A stretch of 46,468 nucleotides of DNA from Deltaproteobacteria bacterium (lineage in GTDB: Bacteria > Desulfobacterota > Desulfobacteria > Desulfobacterales > B30-G6), in NCBI GenBank assembly GCA_022340465.1, contig JAJDNW010000013.1, forward strand, positions 1-46,468, given 5' to 3'. The first letter of the stretch is position 1. Every line of letters starts with the position of its first letter. Below are positions 40,600 through 46,468 of the stretch, in pieces. The position numbers and the translations under genes were made by a program. Under the pieces are notes generated by a model. That model saw nothing but the letters and a program-made list of their open reading frames with translations, was not told where the DNA came from and did no database searches.

Positions 40600-40650
40600 C
40601 AGGCGGGGATCCAGGGTATATAGCTAATCGTTTTCTGGATCCCTGCCTTC
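40600..40650. repeat. Inverted repeat around GGATCCAG
   Basis: Arms GGGATCCAG (40606-40614) and CTGGATCCC (40635-40643) with GC-rich extensions (CAGGC... GCCTTCG) form a hairpin in the gap before the nitroreductase. The CCTGCCTTCGCAGG part resembles a widespread bacterial intergenic repeat. Confidence 0.5.
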
Positions 40651-40729
40651 GCAGGAATGACGGATTTGAGATATTTAATTGCCGGAATAATAAGGTGATG
40701 AACGCAAACAAATATAGGAGACTTTTTTT

Positions 40730-41287
40730 ATGGAATCATTTTTCGACATCGTCGAAGGCAGAAGAAGTATTCGAAAATTTCAAGACAAGGATGTATCCAC
40801 AAGCGACCTAAACCGCATCCTGGAAGCCGTGCGCTGGTCACCCTCGTGGACAAACTTGCAGTGTTGGGAAATTGTCGCCGTCCGGGATCCCGAGATAAAA
40901 AAGCGCCTTCAGGAGACCCTGCCCCCCAAAGGCAACCCGGCGGTTAAAGCCGTGGGAAACGCGCCGGTAGTGCTGGCGGTGGCGGCGAAGCTCAAGGCAT
41001 CCGGCTTTTACAAAGACAAGGCTTCCACCGTGCTGGGCGACTGGTATATGTTCGATCTCGGCATCGCCGTTCAGACGCTCTGCCTGTCCGCCCGGGCCCT
41101 TGGGCTCGGAACGGTCATCGTGGGGCTCTACGACATAGCCAAAGCCGCCGATGTTCTGGGTGTTCCTGATGGATATCAGCAGGTGGCCCTCATCCCCTTG
41201 GGCTATCCGGATCAGTCCCCCAAGGCGCCCAAGCGCAAGGAAATCGCCGATTTTGTACACCTGGATCGTTTCGGCAACAAAGGATAA
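40730..41287 (+). CDS. Nitroreductase-family FMN protein
   Basis: The 185-residue protein opens [18 protein letters not shown], the family's FMN-phosphate-binding Arg-x-Ser-x-Arg motif. It continues [22 protein letters not shown], the second FMN contact, and [11 protein letters not shown]. It probably reduces a quinone, flavin or conjugated substrate with NAD(P)H in the cytosol; specific substrate unknown. TAGGAG precedes the start. It is flanked upstream by repeats and downstream by two hairpins and a strong terminator, so it looks like a single-gene unit. Confidence 0.9.
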   Translation: MESFFDIVEGRRSIRKFQDKDVSTSDLNRILEAVRWSPSWTNLQCWEIVAVRDPEIKKRLQETLPPKGNPAVKAVGNAPVVLAVAAKLKASGFYKDKASTVLGDWYMFDLGIAVQTLCLSARALGLGTVIVGLYDIAKAADVLGVPDGYQQVALIPLGYPDQSPKAPKRKEIADFVHLDRFGNKG

Positions 41288-41308
41288 AATCGTGTTCCAC
41301 GATTTTAT
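41284..41308. terminator. Perfect hairpin at the nitroreductase stop
   Basis: ATAAAATCGTG (41284-41294) and CACGATTTTAT (41298-41308) pair over 11 bases with a TTC loop, overlapping the TAA stop. It parallels the hairpin after the uracil permease. Confidence 0.5.
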
Positions 41309-41334
41309 GAAACGCGACTACGTCGCTCCTATAC
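41307..41334. repeat. REP-like hairpin, copy 3
   Basis: ATGAAACGCGACTACGTCGC has GCGAC/GTCGC arms where the copy at 16859 has GCGGC/GCCGC: one base pair changed on both sides. It is followed by TCCTATAC, close to the GCCTATAC after copy 2. Confidence 0.5.
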
Positions 41335-41343
41335 AAAAGACTA

Positions 41344-41383
41344 AAATTCCTAACCCTGCAGCAAACTGAAGGGTTAGGAATTT
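41344..41383. terminator. Strong bidirectional terminator
   Basis: A perfect 14-bp stem (AAATTCCTAACCCT at 41344-41357 and its complement at 41370-41383) with a 12-base loop and T-rich flanks on both strands. It serves the nitroreductase; the converging dehydrogenase gene ends about 140 bp further on. Confidence 0.9.
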
Positions 41384-41411
41384 TTATATCCGGCCCTTAC
41401 GGGAAATTTAT

Positions 41412-41437
41412 ACCGGTTGTCACAACTATGTTCCGAT
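41412..41437. repeat. 26-bp partly palindromic motif, copy 2
   Basis: It starts ACCGGTTGTCA and ends ATGTTCCGAT; 22 of 26 positions agree with the copy at 37168-37193 by hand count. It is located between two converging genes, which argues for a repeat more than an operator. Confidence 0.4.
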
Positions 41438-41521
41438 ACTAATTGTGTTCGTTCAAGCAGAGTGTGCCGATGCCCTGTTCTTTTTCAAACAGAATCGTTT
41501 CGTATTTCATGTCTTCATCCA

Positions 41522-42679
41522 TCACAAGCTCAGATAATCCGGTACCTGTTGCTCCAGTTCCCGCATGATGCGTTCACGATGAAATTCCGAACCGCCGAGG
41601 TCGAATTCCATCGCCTTGGTGCGCAGATGATACATGCCCACGTCCATCTCTTCGGTGAAGCCGATGGCGCCGTGGATGGTGATCCCCTCGATACACGTGT
41701 TCTGAAAAACGGTATTGGCCTTGACCTTGGCCATGGAGACCAGATCGGGACGCGGTAAACCGGCATTCAGGTACCAGGCGGCCTCGTAGACCAGGTTCTT
41801 CAAAGCCTGAACCCCGATGAAAGCGTTGGACAGGCGGTGCTGAATGGCCTGCATCGATCCGATGGGCTTGTCGAACTGAATGCGTTCCGCGGCATAGCGC
41901 CGCGTCATTTCCAGAACAGCCTGGGCGCCGCCGGACATTTCCGCACACTTGAGAACCGCGGCGTACAACAGGAGGTACTCGACGATTTCCCATCCGCCGT
42001 CCGCCCGGCCGATGATGTTTTCAGCAGGCACCACGACCTTGTCAAACCGAATTTCGTAACGCTGGTCCCCGGCGGCCGTGGGAATCATTTCCATGGAAAC
42101 GCCGTCTGCGTCGCTATCGACGATGAAGAAGGTGATTCCCGCCTGCAAATCCTCTCCGGCCTGTGTTCTGGCGGCCACCAGCAGCTTTTCGGCCGCGGCG
42201 GCAAAAGGAACGAACAGTTTGGTCCCGTTCAGCGTGTAGACGTCCCCCTCTCGAACGGCCGCCAAATTGATGTGCTGTGCTTCGTAGTCGGCGGCCTCCT
42301 CCATGAGCGCCAGGCTCCATATCTGGCCGTCGGCAATCGCCGGCAGACAGCTTTCCTTCTGGGCAGCGCTGCCGAAGCGCTCGATGGGAAGGCCGCACAG
42401 GACGACACTGGTAAAATAGGGGGAAGGAAGCAGGTTGCGCCCGGCCTCTTCCATGAAAATCATCAGTTCGAGGTACTCACCGCCCATGCCGTCGTAGGCT
42501 TCGGATACGGCCATGCCCACAAAACCCAAATCGACCATCTTCTTCCACACCTTGACATCGTATCCCTTGGCATCGGTTTTCAGGGCCCGTACATTGTCCA
42601 TGGGGCACTCCTTTTCGAGGAACTTCCGTACCGACTTTCGAATCATCTCCTGGTCTTTTGAATATCCAAAATCCACCAT
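41522..42679 (-). CDS. Acyl-CoA dehydrogenase, non-canonical (likely heteromeric partner)
   Basis: The 385-residue protein is ACAD-like throughout: GFVGMAVSEAYDGMGG, GDVYTLNGTKLFVPFAAAAEKLLVAA, AAERIQFDKPIGSMQAIQHRLSNAFIGVQ. The C-terminus HGAIGFTEEMDVGMYHLRTKAMEFDLGGSEFHRERIMREL lacks the YEG base motif. This ending is typical of subunits found in heterotetrameric acyl-CoA dehydrogenases of sterol and aromatic acid breakdown. The gene starts 12 bp after the stop of another dehydrogenase on the same strand, so the two probably form one alpha-beta enzyme. Substrate unknown. Confidence 0.88.
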   Translation of the reverse strand: MVDFGYSKDQEMIRKSVRKFLEKECPMDNVRALKTDAKGYDVKVWKKMVDLGFVGMAVSEAYDGMGGEYLELMIFMEEAGRNLLPSPYFTSVVLCGLPIERFGSAAQKESCLPAIADGQIWSLALMEEAADYEAQHINLAAVREGDVYTLNGTKLFVPFAAAAEKLLVAARTQAGEDLQAGITFFIVDSDADGVSMEMIPTAAGDQRYEIRFDKVVVPAENIIGRADGGWEIVEYLLLYAAVLKCAEMSGGAQAVLEMTRRYAAERIQFDKPIGSMQAIQHRLSNAFIGVQALKNLVYEAAWYLNAGLPRPDLVSMAKVKANTVFQNTCIEGITIHGAIGFTEEMDVGMYHLRTKAMEFDLGGSEFHRERIMRELEQQVPDYLSL

Positions 42680-42691
42680 CTCGCCTCCCCA

Positions 42692-43885
42692 TCAATATGC
42701 TTTCGGCAAATGCAGGCCGAATTGTCCGATAATGTTGCGCTGGTTGTCCGTGGTGCCCCCGGCACTGGCATAGCCGGTCCAACGGTAGTAAAGCCGCTCG
42801 ACCATGCCGCGCAGCTTGGACCACTTGCTGTCGGTTTCAACGGGGTCCACCTGGGCATAGGCCCCCAGGATTTCACTCCCCACCCGGGACAGCTGATCGT
42901 TGCACATGTCGCGAAGGGCCTTTTCCCTGGACGGTTCCCAGACGAGGCGAATGCCCTTGCTCATCTTCCACACCGATTCGTAGGCCAGCACCTTGAGGGC
43001 TTCGAGATCCATGGCGACATCGGCCAACTTCTGGCGGATGGGGGGACTTTCGATGCTGCCGGTCTCCTTGGCATACTGAATCAGCTCATCCAGCAACCGC
43101 TTGTTTTCCCCATAGCAGACCAGGGCGCCGTTACCCCGTTCGAAGGCCAGGGACCTCATCAACTGGCCCCAACCCTTGTTTTCAATACCGACCAGATTGC
43201 CCGCCGGGACATGCACGTCATCGAAAAAGACCTCGTTGAAGATGTGGTGGCCGTAGAAGCTGATCAGGGGGCGGACGGTCACCCCTTTGCTTTGCATGTC
43301 CACGATCAGAATGCTGATCCCGTCATGCTTGCGGGCGGCATTCGGGTTTGTGCGCACCGCCAGCCAGCACCAGCGCGCCCGGTGTGCCGCGCTCATCCAG
43401 ACTTTCTGACCGTTGACGATATACTCGTCGCCTTTCCTTTCGGCCCGGGTCTGCAGGTTGGCGAAATCACTGCCCGCATCCGGTTCGCTGTAGCCGGTGC
43501 ACCACACACCGTCCCCACTGCCCGAGGAGATCAGCGGCAAATGCTTTTTCTTCAATTCCTCGGAACCGAACAGGATCAGAGAGGGCCCCACCCAGCGGAC
43601 GCCGCTGACACCCATGCCGTATCCGGGGATCCCCCAGTATCCCACCTCTTCGAGATAGACGGCCCGCTCCCACTCCGGCGCGCCCATGCCGCCGTATTCT
43701 TTGGGCCAGGATATCGTGAGCCACCCTTTTTCGGCCAGCTTCCTGGACGTCTCCAGGGCAAATTTCCACTCTTCGTCGTCATGCTCCTCGAGGTAGGGCA
43801 CCTGATCCGGCGGGATGTTCTCTTTTACGAATTGCCGGATCTCCTTACGCAATTGCATTGCCTTTTCACTGAATTGAAAATCCAT
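42692..43885 (-). CDS. Acyl-CoA dehydrogenase, partner subunit
   Basis: The 397-residue protein has GWLTISWPKEYGGMGAPEWERAVYLEE, CTGYSEPDAGSDFANLQTRAERKGDEYIVNGQKVWMSAAHRARWCWLAVRT and GHHIFNEVFFDDVHVPAGNLVG, all standard for ACADs. Its C-terminus ASAGGTTDNQRNIIGQFGLHLPK has the FAD-contacting QRNIIG but Asp where most have Glu in EIQRNI. With the following gene it likely forms an alpha2beta2 dehydrogenase, as in steroid or branched/cyclic acid pathways (family knowledge). A decayed short-chain dehydrogenase gene lies 64 bp upstream. Confidence 0.9.
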   Translation of the reverse strand: MDFQFSEKAMQLRKEIRQFVKENIPPDQVPYLEEHDDEEWKFALETSRKLAEKGWLTISWPKEYGGMGAPEWERAVYLEEVGYWGIPGYGMGVSGVRWVGPSLILFGSEELKKKHLPLISSGSGDGVWCTGYSEPDAGSDFANLQTRAERKGDEYIVNGQKVWMSAAHRARWCWLAVRTNPNAARKHDGISILIVDMQSKGVTVRPLISFYGHHIFNEVFFDDVHVPAGNLVGIENKGWGQLMRSLAFERGNGALVCYGENKRLLDELIQYAKETGSIESPPIRQKLADVAMDLEALKVLAYESVWKMSKGIRLVWEPSREKALRDMCNDQLSRVGSEILGAYAQVDPVETDSKWSKLRGMVERLYYRWTGYASAGGTTDNQRNIIGQFGLHLPKAY

Positions 43886-43949
43886 ACAGCCATATCTCCA
43901 TCTGTTTTATGCGGCAATTGTTCCGCCTGCCTCGTTGTATCCGTTGCTA

Positions 43950-44196
43950 TTACTTGCGCCCAAACCCCATGCGCAGACCGCCGTCCAGACGGATCGATTC
44001 ACCATTGAGGTAGGTGTTCTCGATGATGTGGCAGGCCAGCTTGGCAAACTCGCCGGCTTTTCCCAGGCGCGGCGGAAAGGGAACCTGTTTGGCCAGCCGC
44101 TCGATTACCGGCGCCGGCGGCAATGGCCCTTGTCGTTGCTGCACCCAGCCCCGAGGCTCCGCCGGTGACCACGGCACGAATTTCCTTGATTTCCAT
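43950..44196 (-). pseudogene. Short-chain dehydrogenase (3-hydroxyacyl-CoA dehydrogenase type II-like), internally deleted
   Basis: From ATG 44196 the frame reads [29 protein letters not shown], an SDR Rossmann start with TGGASGLG. Within a few codons another frame picks up [49 protein letters not shown], a complete SDR C-terminus of the type II 3-hydroxyacyl-CoA dehydrogenase kind. The joint near 44110-44125 removes roughly 500 bp, including the catalytic Ser-Tyr-Lys, and shifts the frame. Both ends are well preserved, so the loss looks recent. Confidence 0.85.
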
Positions 44197-44331
44197 TGCA
44201 ACCTTCCTTTCATTAGAAACAGTTAGTTCTATTTAGATGCAGGTTTCTTTTCCCTCAAACCTGGGTTATTAACGCCCTCTGTGCGTGTACATGTTTCTAA
44301 TGTGTATGATTAAAAATGACATTGACTGTCT

Positions 44332-46155
44332 TCACCGTAGGAACTGCCCGAACGGGTCGTACAACCTCAGGATGTACAGCTCTTCCTGGGTGGGCGCATC
44401 GATGGCCGTCAGCTGGTCGCTGACCTTGAGATCCCACGCCACATTGGCCCGGATCCCCTCCACGGCCGCTTCGGCGCTGTCAAAAGCGGTGGGGCCGGCC
44501 GTGTAGTAAGCCGTCAGCACCAGCTCGCTGCAGCCCGGTTTTTTCTCGAAAATGCCGCAATCGGTGACCACGCAGACCACATTCGTTCCCGGCGAGGTGA
44601 TATAGTCGATCTCGCGTTTGAATTTTTCCTTCCCCAGGTAGGCCGTCACCACCACCGCCTTGGAGCTCGTGGCCACGTCATTGCCGCCCCCCGACCCCAG
44701 CAGGTGCAGCTTTCCGGGAATGCAGGTGGCGTTGAAATTGCCGTATCGATCCACCTGGGCCGCACCCAGAGAGCCCAGATTCCTACCGTTGGGGACAAAC
44801 TGGCCCAGAATGGTGAGGATGTCCGTCGTCTGCAGACAGGTCGGCGTGTTCTTGAAGTTGAAGATGTAGGGATCGCCCGGCCTGGGCTGATACCCGAAAT
44901 AGCCCACTTCGGCCATCACCGCCACCTCACCACCCTCGTCGCGAACCTTCTGTACCGCCAGCCAGGCCGAAAGGTTGGCCACGCCGACCCCGGCCAGAAC
45001 GTTTTTAATACCCAGCCTCCGAATGATGTCGGCCTGCGTGCGTGCGGCAGCCACCAGCATCATCTCGGATCCCAGGAAATCGTCGCTCTCGGTCTTCAGG
45101 CTGCCGGGGCGATCGTTTTCCCCGACCTCTCCGCTCGAAGCTGCCAGCGTCTCTTCAAACCACACCGACCCCTGGGCCTTGCCCCGCAGCCGTTTGATCC
45201 GGTCCGCCCCGAGCTTCTCGACATATTCATCGTGGGTTTTGCAGGACAGGATCCACTCATCGATCCACGCCATCAGCGCCTCTTTGCCCGCCCGGGCGGC
45301 CCTGTTCACCTCGTACATGGCGTGGTAGTCTTCCGCGTACTGGGTCAGCTCCGTTACCCCCACGTTGGTCAGGCCCCGGGGATGGCTGCCCATGGGAAGC
45401 TCGACCACGGCCTCGACGATGCTCGCCGGAATTTTTACCAGATGGTTGTGCTGTCGCAGGTATTCTGTGGAAACGATCTTCTCGGCGGACAGGATCACGC
45501 CCTCCCTGGCCGCATAGGCGCCCACGGCGCCCTCGCCCATGGGGGTCGTCAAAATGGCATTGCCCGCACGGTCGCAGGCGGCCACATGGAGAAAGCTCAC
45601 ATCCGGCCGGTAGGCCGATACCAGCCCGATCTTCCGTCCGGAACCGAAGGGGTCGTCGATCTCCTTGTATACGCCCGCGGCCGTGTTGTCCTCGGCCATG
45701 GTGGACCCCACCAGAGAGGTGGTCGCCATGAAAGGCAGGCGCATGGCGCCGGCCAGCAACCGCTGGTACAGGGAAAGAATGCTCCAGTGCTCGATCTCGA
45801 CTTCTCCGGAACGCCAGGCCTTATTGACGAAAGGGTTCGGCGAAGGCGACGGCCACAAATCCCCGGCGATCGTCGTGACCGCTTTCTTCATCATGCCGCC
45901 GACGAACAGGGCCACACAGGAATCGCAAAACGAAAGGAGTGCGATTTCAAATTGGGACTTCTTCTGCCAGTGCTGCCGGATCAGCTCGTGCATGAGGGCA
46001 TAGGGCCTGGAATTGGTGTGGGCCATGTAGATCTTTTGGCCCGGGCGCACGTGCTCACGAATCGCTTCGGACAGAGACGTTCGCTTGTCCTGCCCGCACT
46101 CGGGCAAATCGCTTAAAAACCGTCGTTCCAGTATCTCTCGATAAGCAGGATCCAT
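44332..46155 (-). CDS. CoA-transferase, fused alpha-beta (glutaconate/IpdAB-like)
   Basis: The 607-residue protein combines both subunits. The A half (about 1-330) contains SEAIREHVRPGQKIYMAHTNSRPYALMHELIRQ, GLVSAYRPDVSFLHVAACDRAGNAILT and GVILSAEKIVSTEYLR. The B half (about 345-607) contains EMMLVAAARTQADIIRRLGIKNVLAGVGVANLSAWLAVQ, FVPNGRNLGSLGAAQVDRYGNFNAT, GSGGGNDVATSSKAVVVT and DYITSPG. This is the glutaconate CoA-transferase / ring-cleaving IpdAB group, usually two proteins. The IpdAB branch hydrolyses a CoA-activated ring rather than moving CoA, so the reaction is not fixed by sequence. It lies with the heteromeric dehydrogenase pair, suggesting degradation of a dicarboxylic, cyclic or aromatic-derived acid. 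Confidence 0.85.
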   Translation of the reverse strand: MDPAYREILERRFLSDLPECGQDKRTSLSEAIREHVRPGQKIYMAHTNSRPYALMHELIRQHWQKKSQFEIALLSFCDSCVALFVGGMMKKAVTTIAGDLWPSPSPNPFVNKAWRSGEVEIEHWSILSLYQRLLAGAMRLPFMATTSLVGSTMAEDNTAAGVYKEIDDPFGSGRKIGLVSAYRPDVSFLHVAACDRAGNAILTTPMGEGAVGAYAAREGVILSAEKIVSTEYLRQHNHLVKIPASIVEAVVELPMGSHPRGLTNVGVTELTQYAEDYHAMYEVNRAARAGKEALMAWIDEWILSCKTHDEYVEKLGADRIKRLRGKAQGSVWFEETLAASSGEVGENDRPGSLKTESDDFLGSEMMLVAAARTQADIIRRLGIKNVLAGVGVANLSAWLAVQKVRDEGGEVAVMAEVGYFGYQPRPGDPYIFNFKNTPTCLQTTDILTILGQFVPNGRNLGSLGAAQVDRYGNFNATCIPGKLHLLGSGGGNDVATSSKAVVVTAYLGKEKFKREIDYITSPGTNVVCVVTDCGIFEKKPGCSELVLTAYYTAGPTAFDSAEAAVEGIRANVAWDLKVSDQLTAIDAPTQEELYILRLYDPFGQFLR

Positions 46156-46173
46156 AAGTGCCTCTTTATTGAG

Positions 46174-46227
46174 TTTGTTGGGTTTGTTGGGTTTATTGGG
46201 TTTATTGGGTTTGTTGGGTTTGTTGGG
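46174..46227. repeat. Tandem 9-bp repeat, six units
   Basis: Units TTTGTTGGG and TTTATTGGG run in the order G,G,A,A,G,G (fourth base), just upstream of the CoA-transferase start. A looser complement with AACCC/AACCAAC words follows at 46262-46302, so the region may fold. It is likely length-variable between strains. Confidence 0.85.
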
Positions 46228-46344
46228 TTCCTTGCGTTACACCACTAACCGAAAAAAACAGCTAGCCCGAGTAACCAACTAACCCAAGTAACCCGCCAAC
46301 CCCAATATAGGATTTCGGAATTCGTAGTTGAAATGTTCCCGCCG

Positions 46345-46468
46345 CTACCCTCTGCCTACGATAGCGGCAATGCCTTGGCCGCCGCCGCCGCATATCGTCT
46401 CCAGCCCGTAGGCCGCCTCGCGCCGCTTCATCTCGTGCAGCAGCGTTACCATGCGCATGACGCCGGTT
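46345..46468 (-). CDS. Thiolase C-terminus (acetyl-CoA acetyltransferase), partial
   Basis: The last 40 codons of a minus-strand gene continue beyond the right edge: TGVMRMVTLLHEMKRREAAYGLETICGGGGQGIAAIVGRG then stop. The thiolase signature ICGGGGQG with its active-site cysteine and glycine loop is plain, as is the preceding TLLHEM helix. It probably completes 3-ketoacyl-CoA cleavage with the CoA-transferase and dehydrogenases downstream. It is intact as far as seen, in contrast to the relic at 35895-36097. Confidence 0.88.
   Translation of the reverse strand, partial: TGVMRMVTLLHEMKRREAAYGLETICGGGGQGIAAIVGRG

Overview
The window reads as chromosome of a mesophilic, probably anaerobic, Gram-negative bacterium of the Desulfobacterota (sulfate-reducer or syntroph-like). 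This is inference from gene content: an NAD-dependent PreT/PreA pyrimidine reductase, a selenocysteine-containing SelD, FeoAB iron uptake with a DtxR-type repressor, several acyl-CoA dehydrogenases and a fused glutaconate-type CoA-transferase. No rRNA, tRNA, CRISPR array, prophage or transposase gene was seen. Most of the window looks GC-rich, but roughly 5.6-8.2 kb and 37.0-37.7 kb are visibly richer in A+T.

Layout. (1) 1-9.8 kb, carbohydrate and stress block. On the minus strand are a six-hairpin glycosidase, a GT4 glycosyltransferase, a proline-rich protein, a universal stress protein, a small winged-helix-like protein and a small charged protein. On the plus strand are a sucrose-phosphorylase-type GH13 enzyme, a degenerate receiver, a NarL-type regulator and a soluble NarX/DesK-type kinase. 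(2) 9.9-11.2 kb, a dimethylarginine dimethylaminohydrolase divergent from a small DMT-family transporter. (3) 11.2-28.8 kb, a nearly complete reductive pyrimidine catabolism locus. The minus-strand operon preT-preA-hydA is divergent from a plus-strand series: beta-ureidopropionase, NCS2 uracil permease, two small membrane proteins, GntR regulator, methylmalonate/malonate-semialdehyde dehydrogenase, ferritin-like protein, class III aminotransferase, a receiver-PEP-synthase-like hybrid and glutamate dehydrogenase. Together they can take uracil through dihydrouracil, N-carbamoyl-beta-alanine, beta-alanine and malonate semialdehyde to acetyl-CoA, with nitrogen passing through glutamate. (4) 29.0-30.8 kb, a HAD phosphatase and selD; the in-frame UGA at 30766-30768 makes ordinary gene callers truncate selD. 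(5) 31.0-35.9 kb, iron uptake: a lone FeoA, a DUF4198 periplasmic protein, FeoA-FeoB plus a Cys-rich FeoB-associated membrane protein, and a DtxR-family repressor. Two matching palindromes precede feoA and the repressor gene. (6) 35.9-46.5 kb, fatty/organic acid CoA metabolism: enoyl-CoA hydratase, four acyl-CoA dehydrogenases, a nitroreductase, a fused CoA-transferase and the end of a thiolase. Three decayed relics lie among them: a thiolase start, an acyl-CoA ligase start and an internally deleted short-chain dehydrogenase.

Intergenic DNA is rich in structured repeats: a 187-bp foldback, a nested inverted repeat, REP-like hairpins with a compensatory base change, a 58-bp dispersed repeat, a 34-bp near-perfect palindrome and a 9-bp tandem repeat. 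The best candidates for something under-described are the receiver/PPDK-N hybrid and the ferritin-like protein embedded in the beta-alanine operon, the UGA-encoded SelD, and the acyl-CoA dehydrogenase pair beside decaying beta-oxidation genes. All family assignments come from reading motifs by eye; no database search was run.
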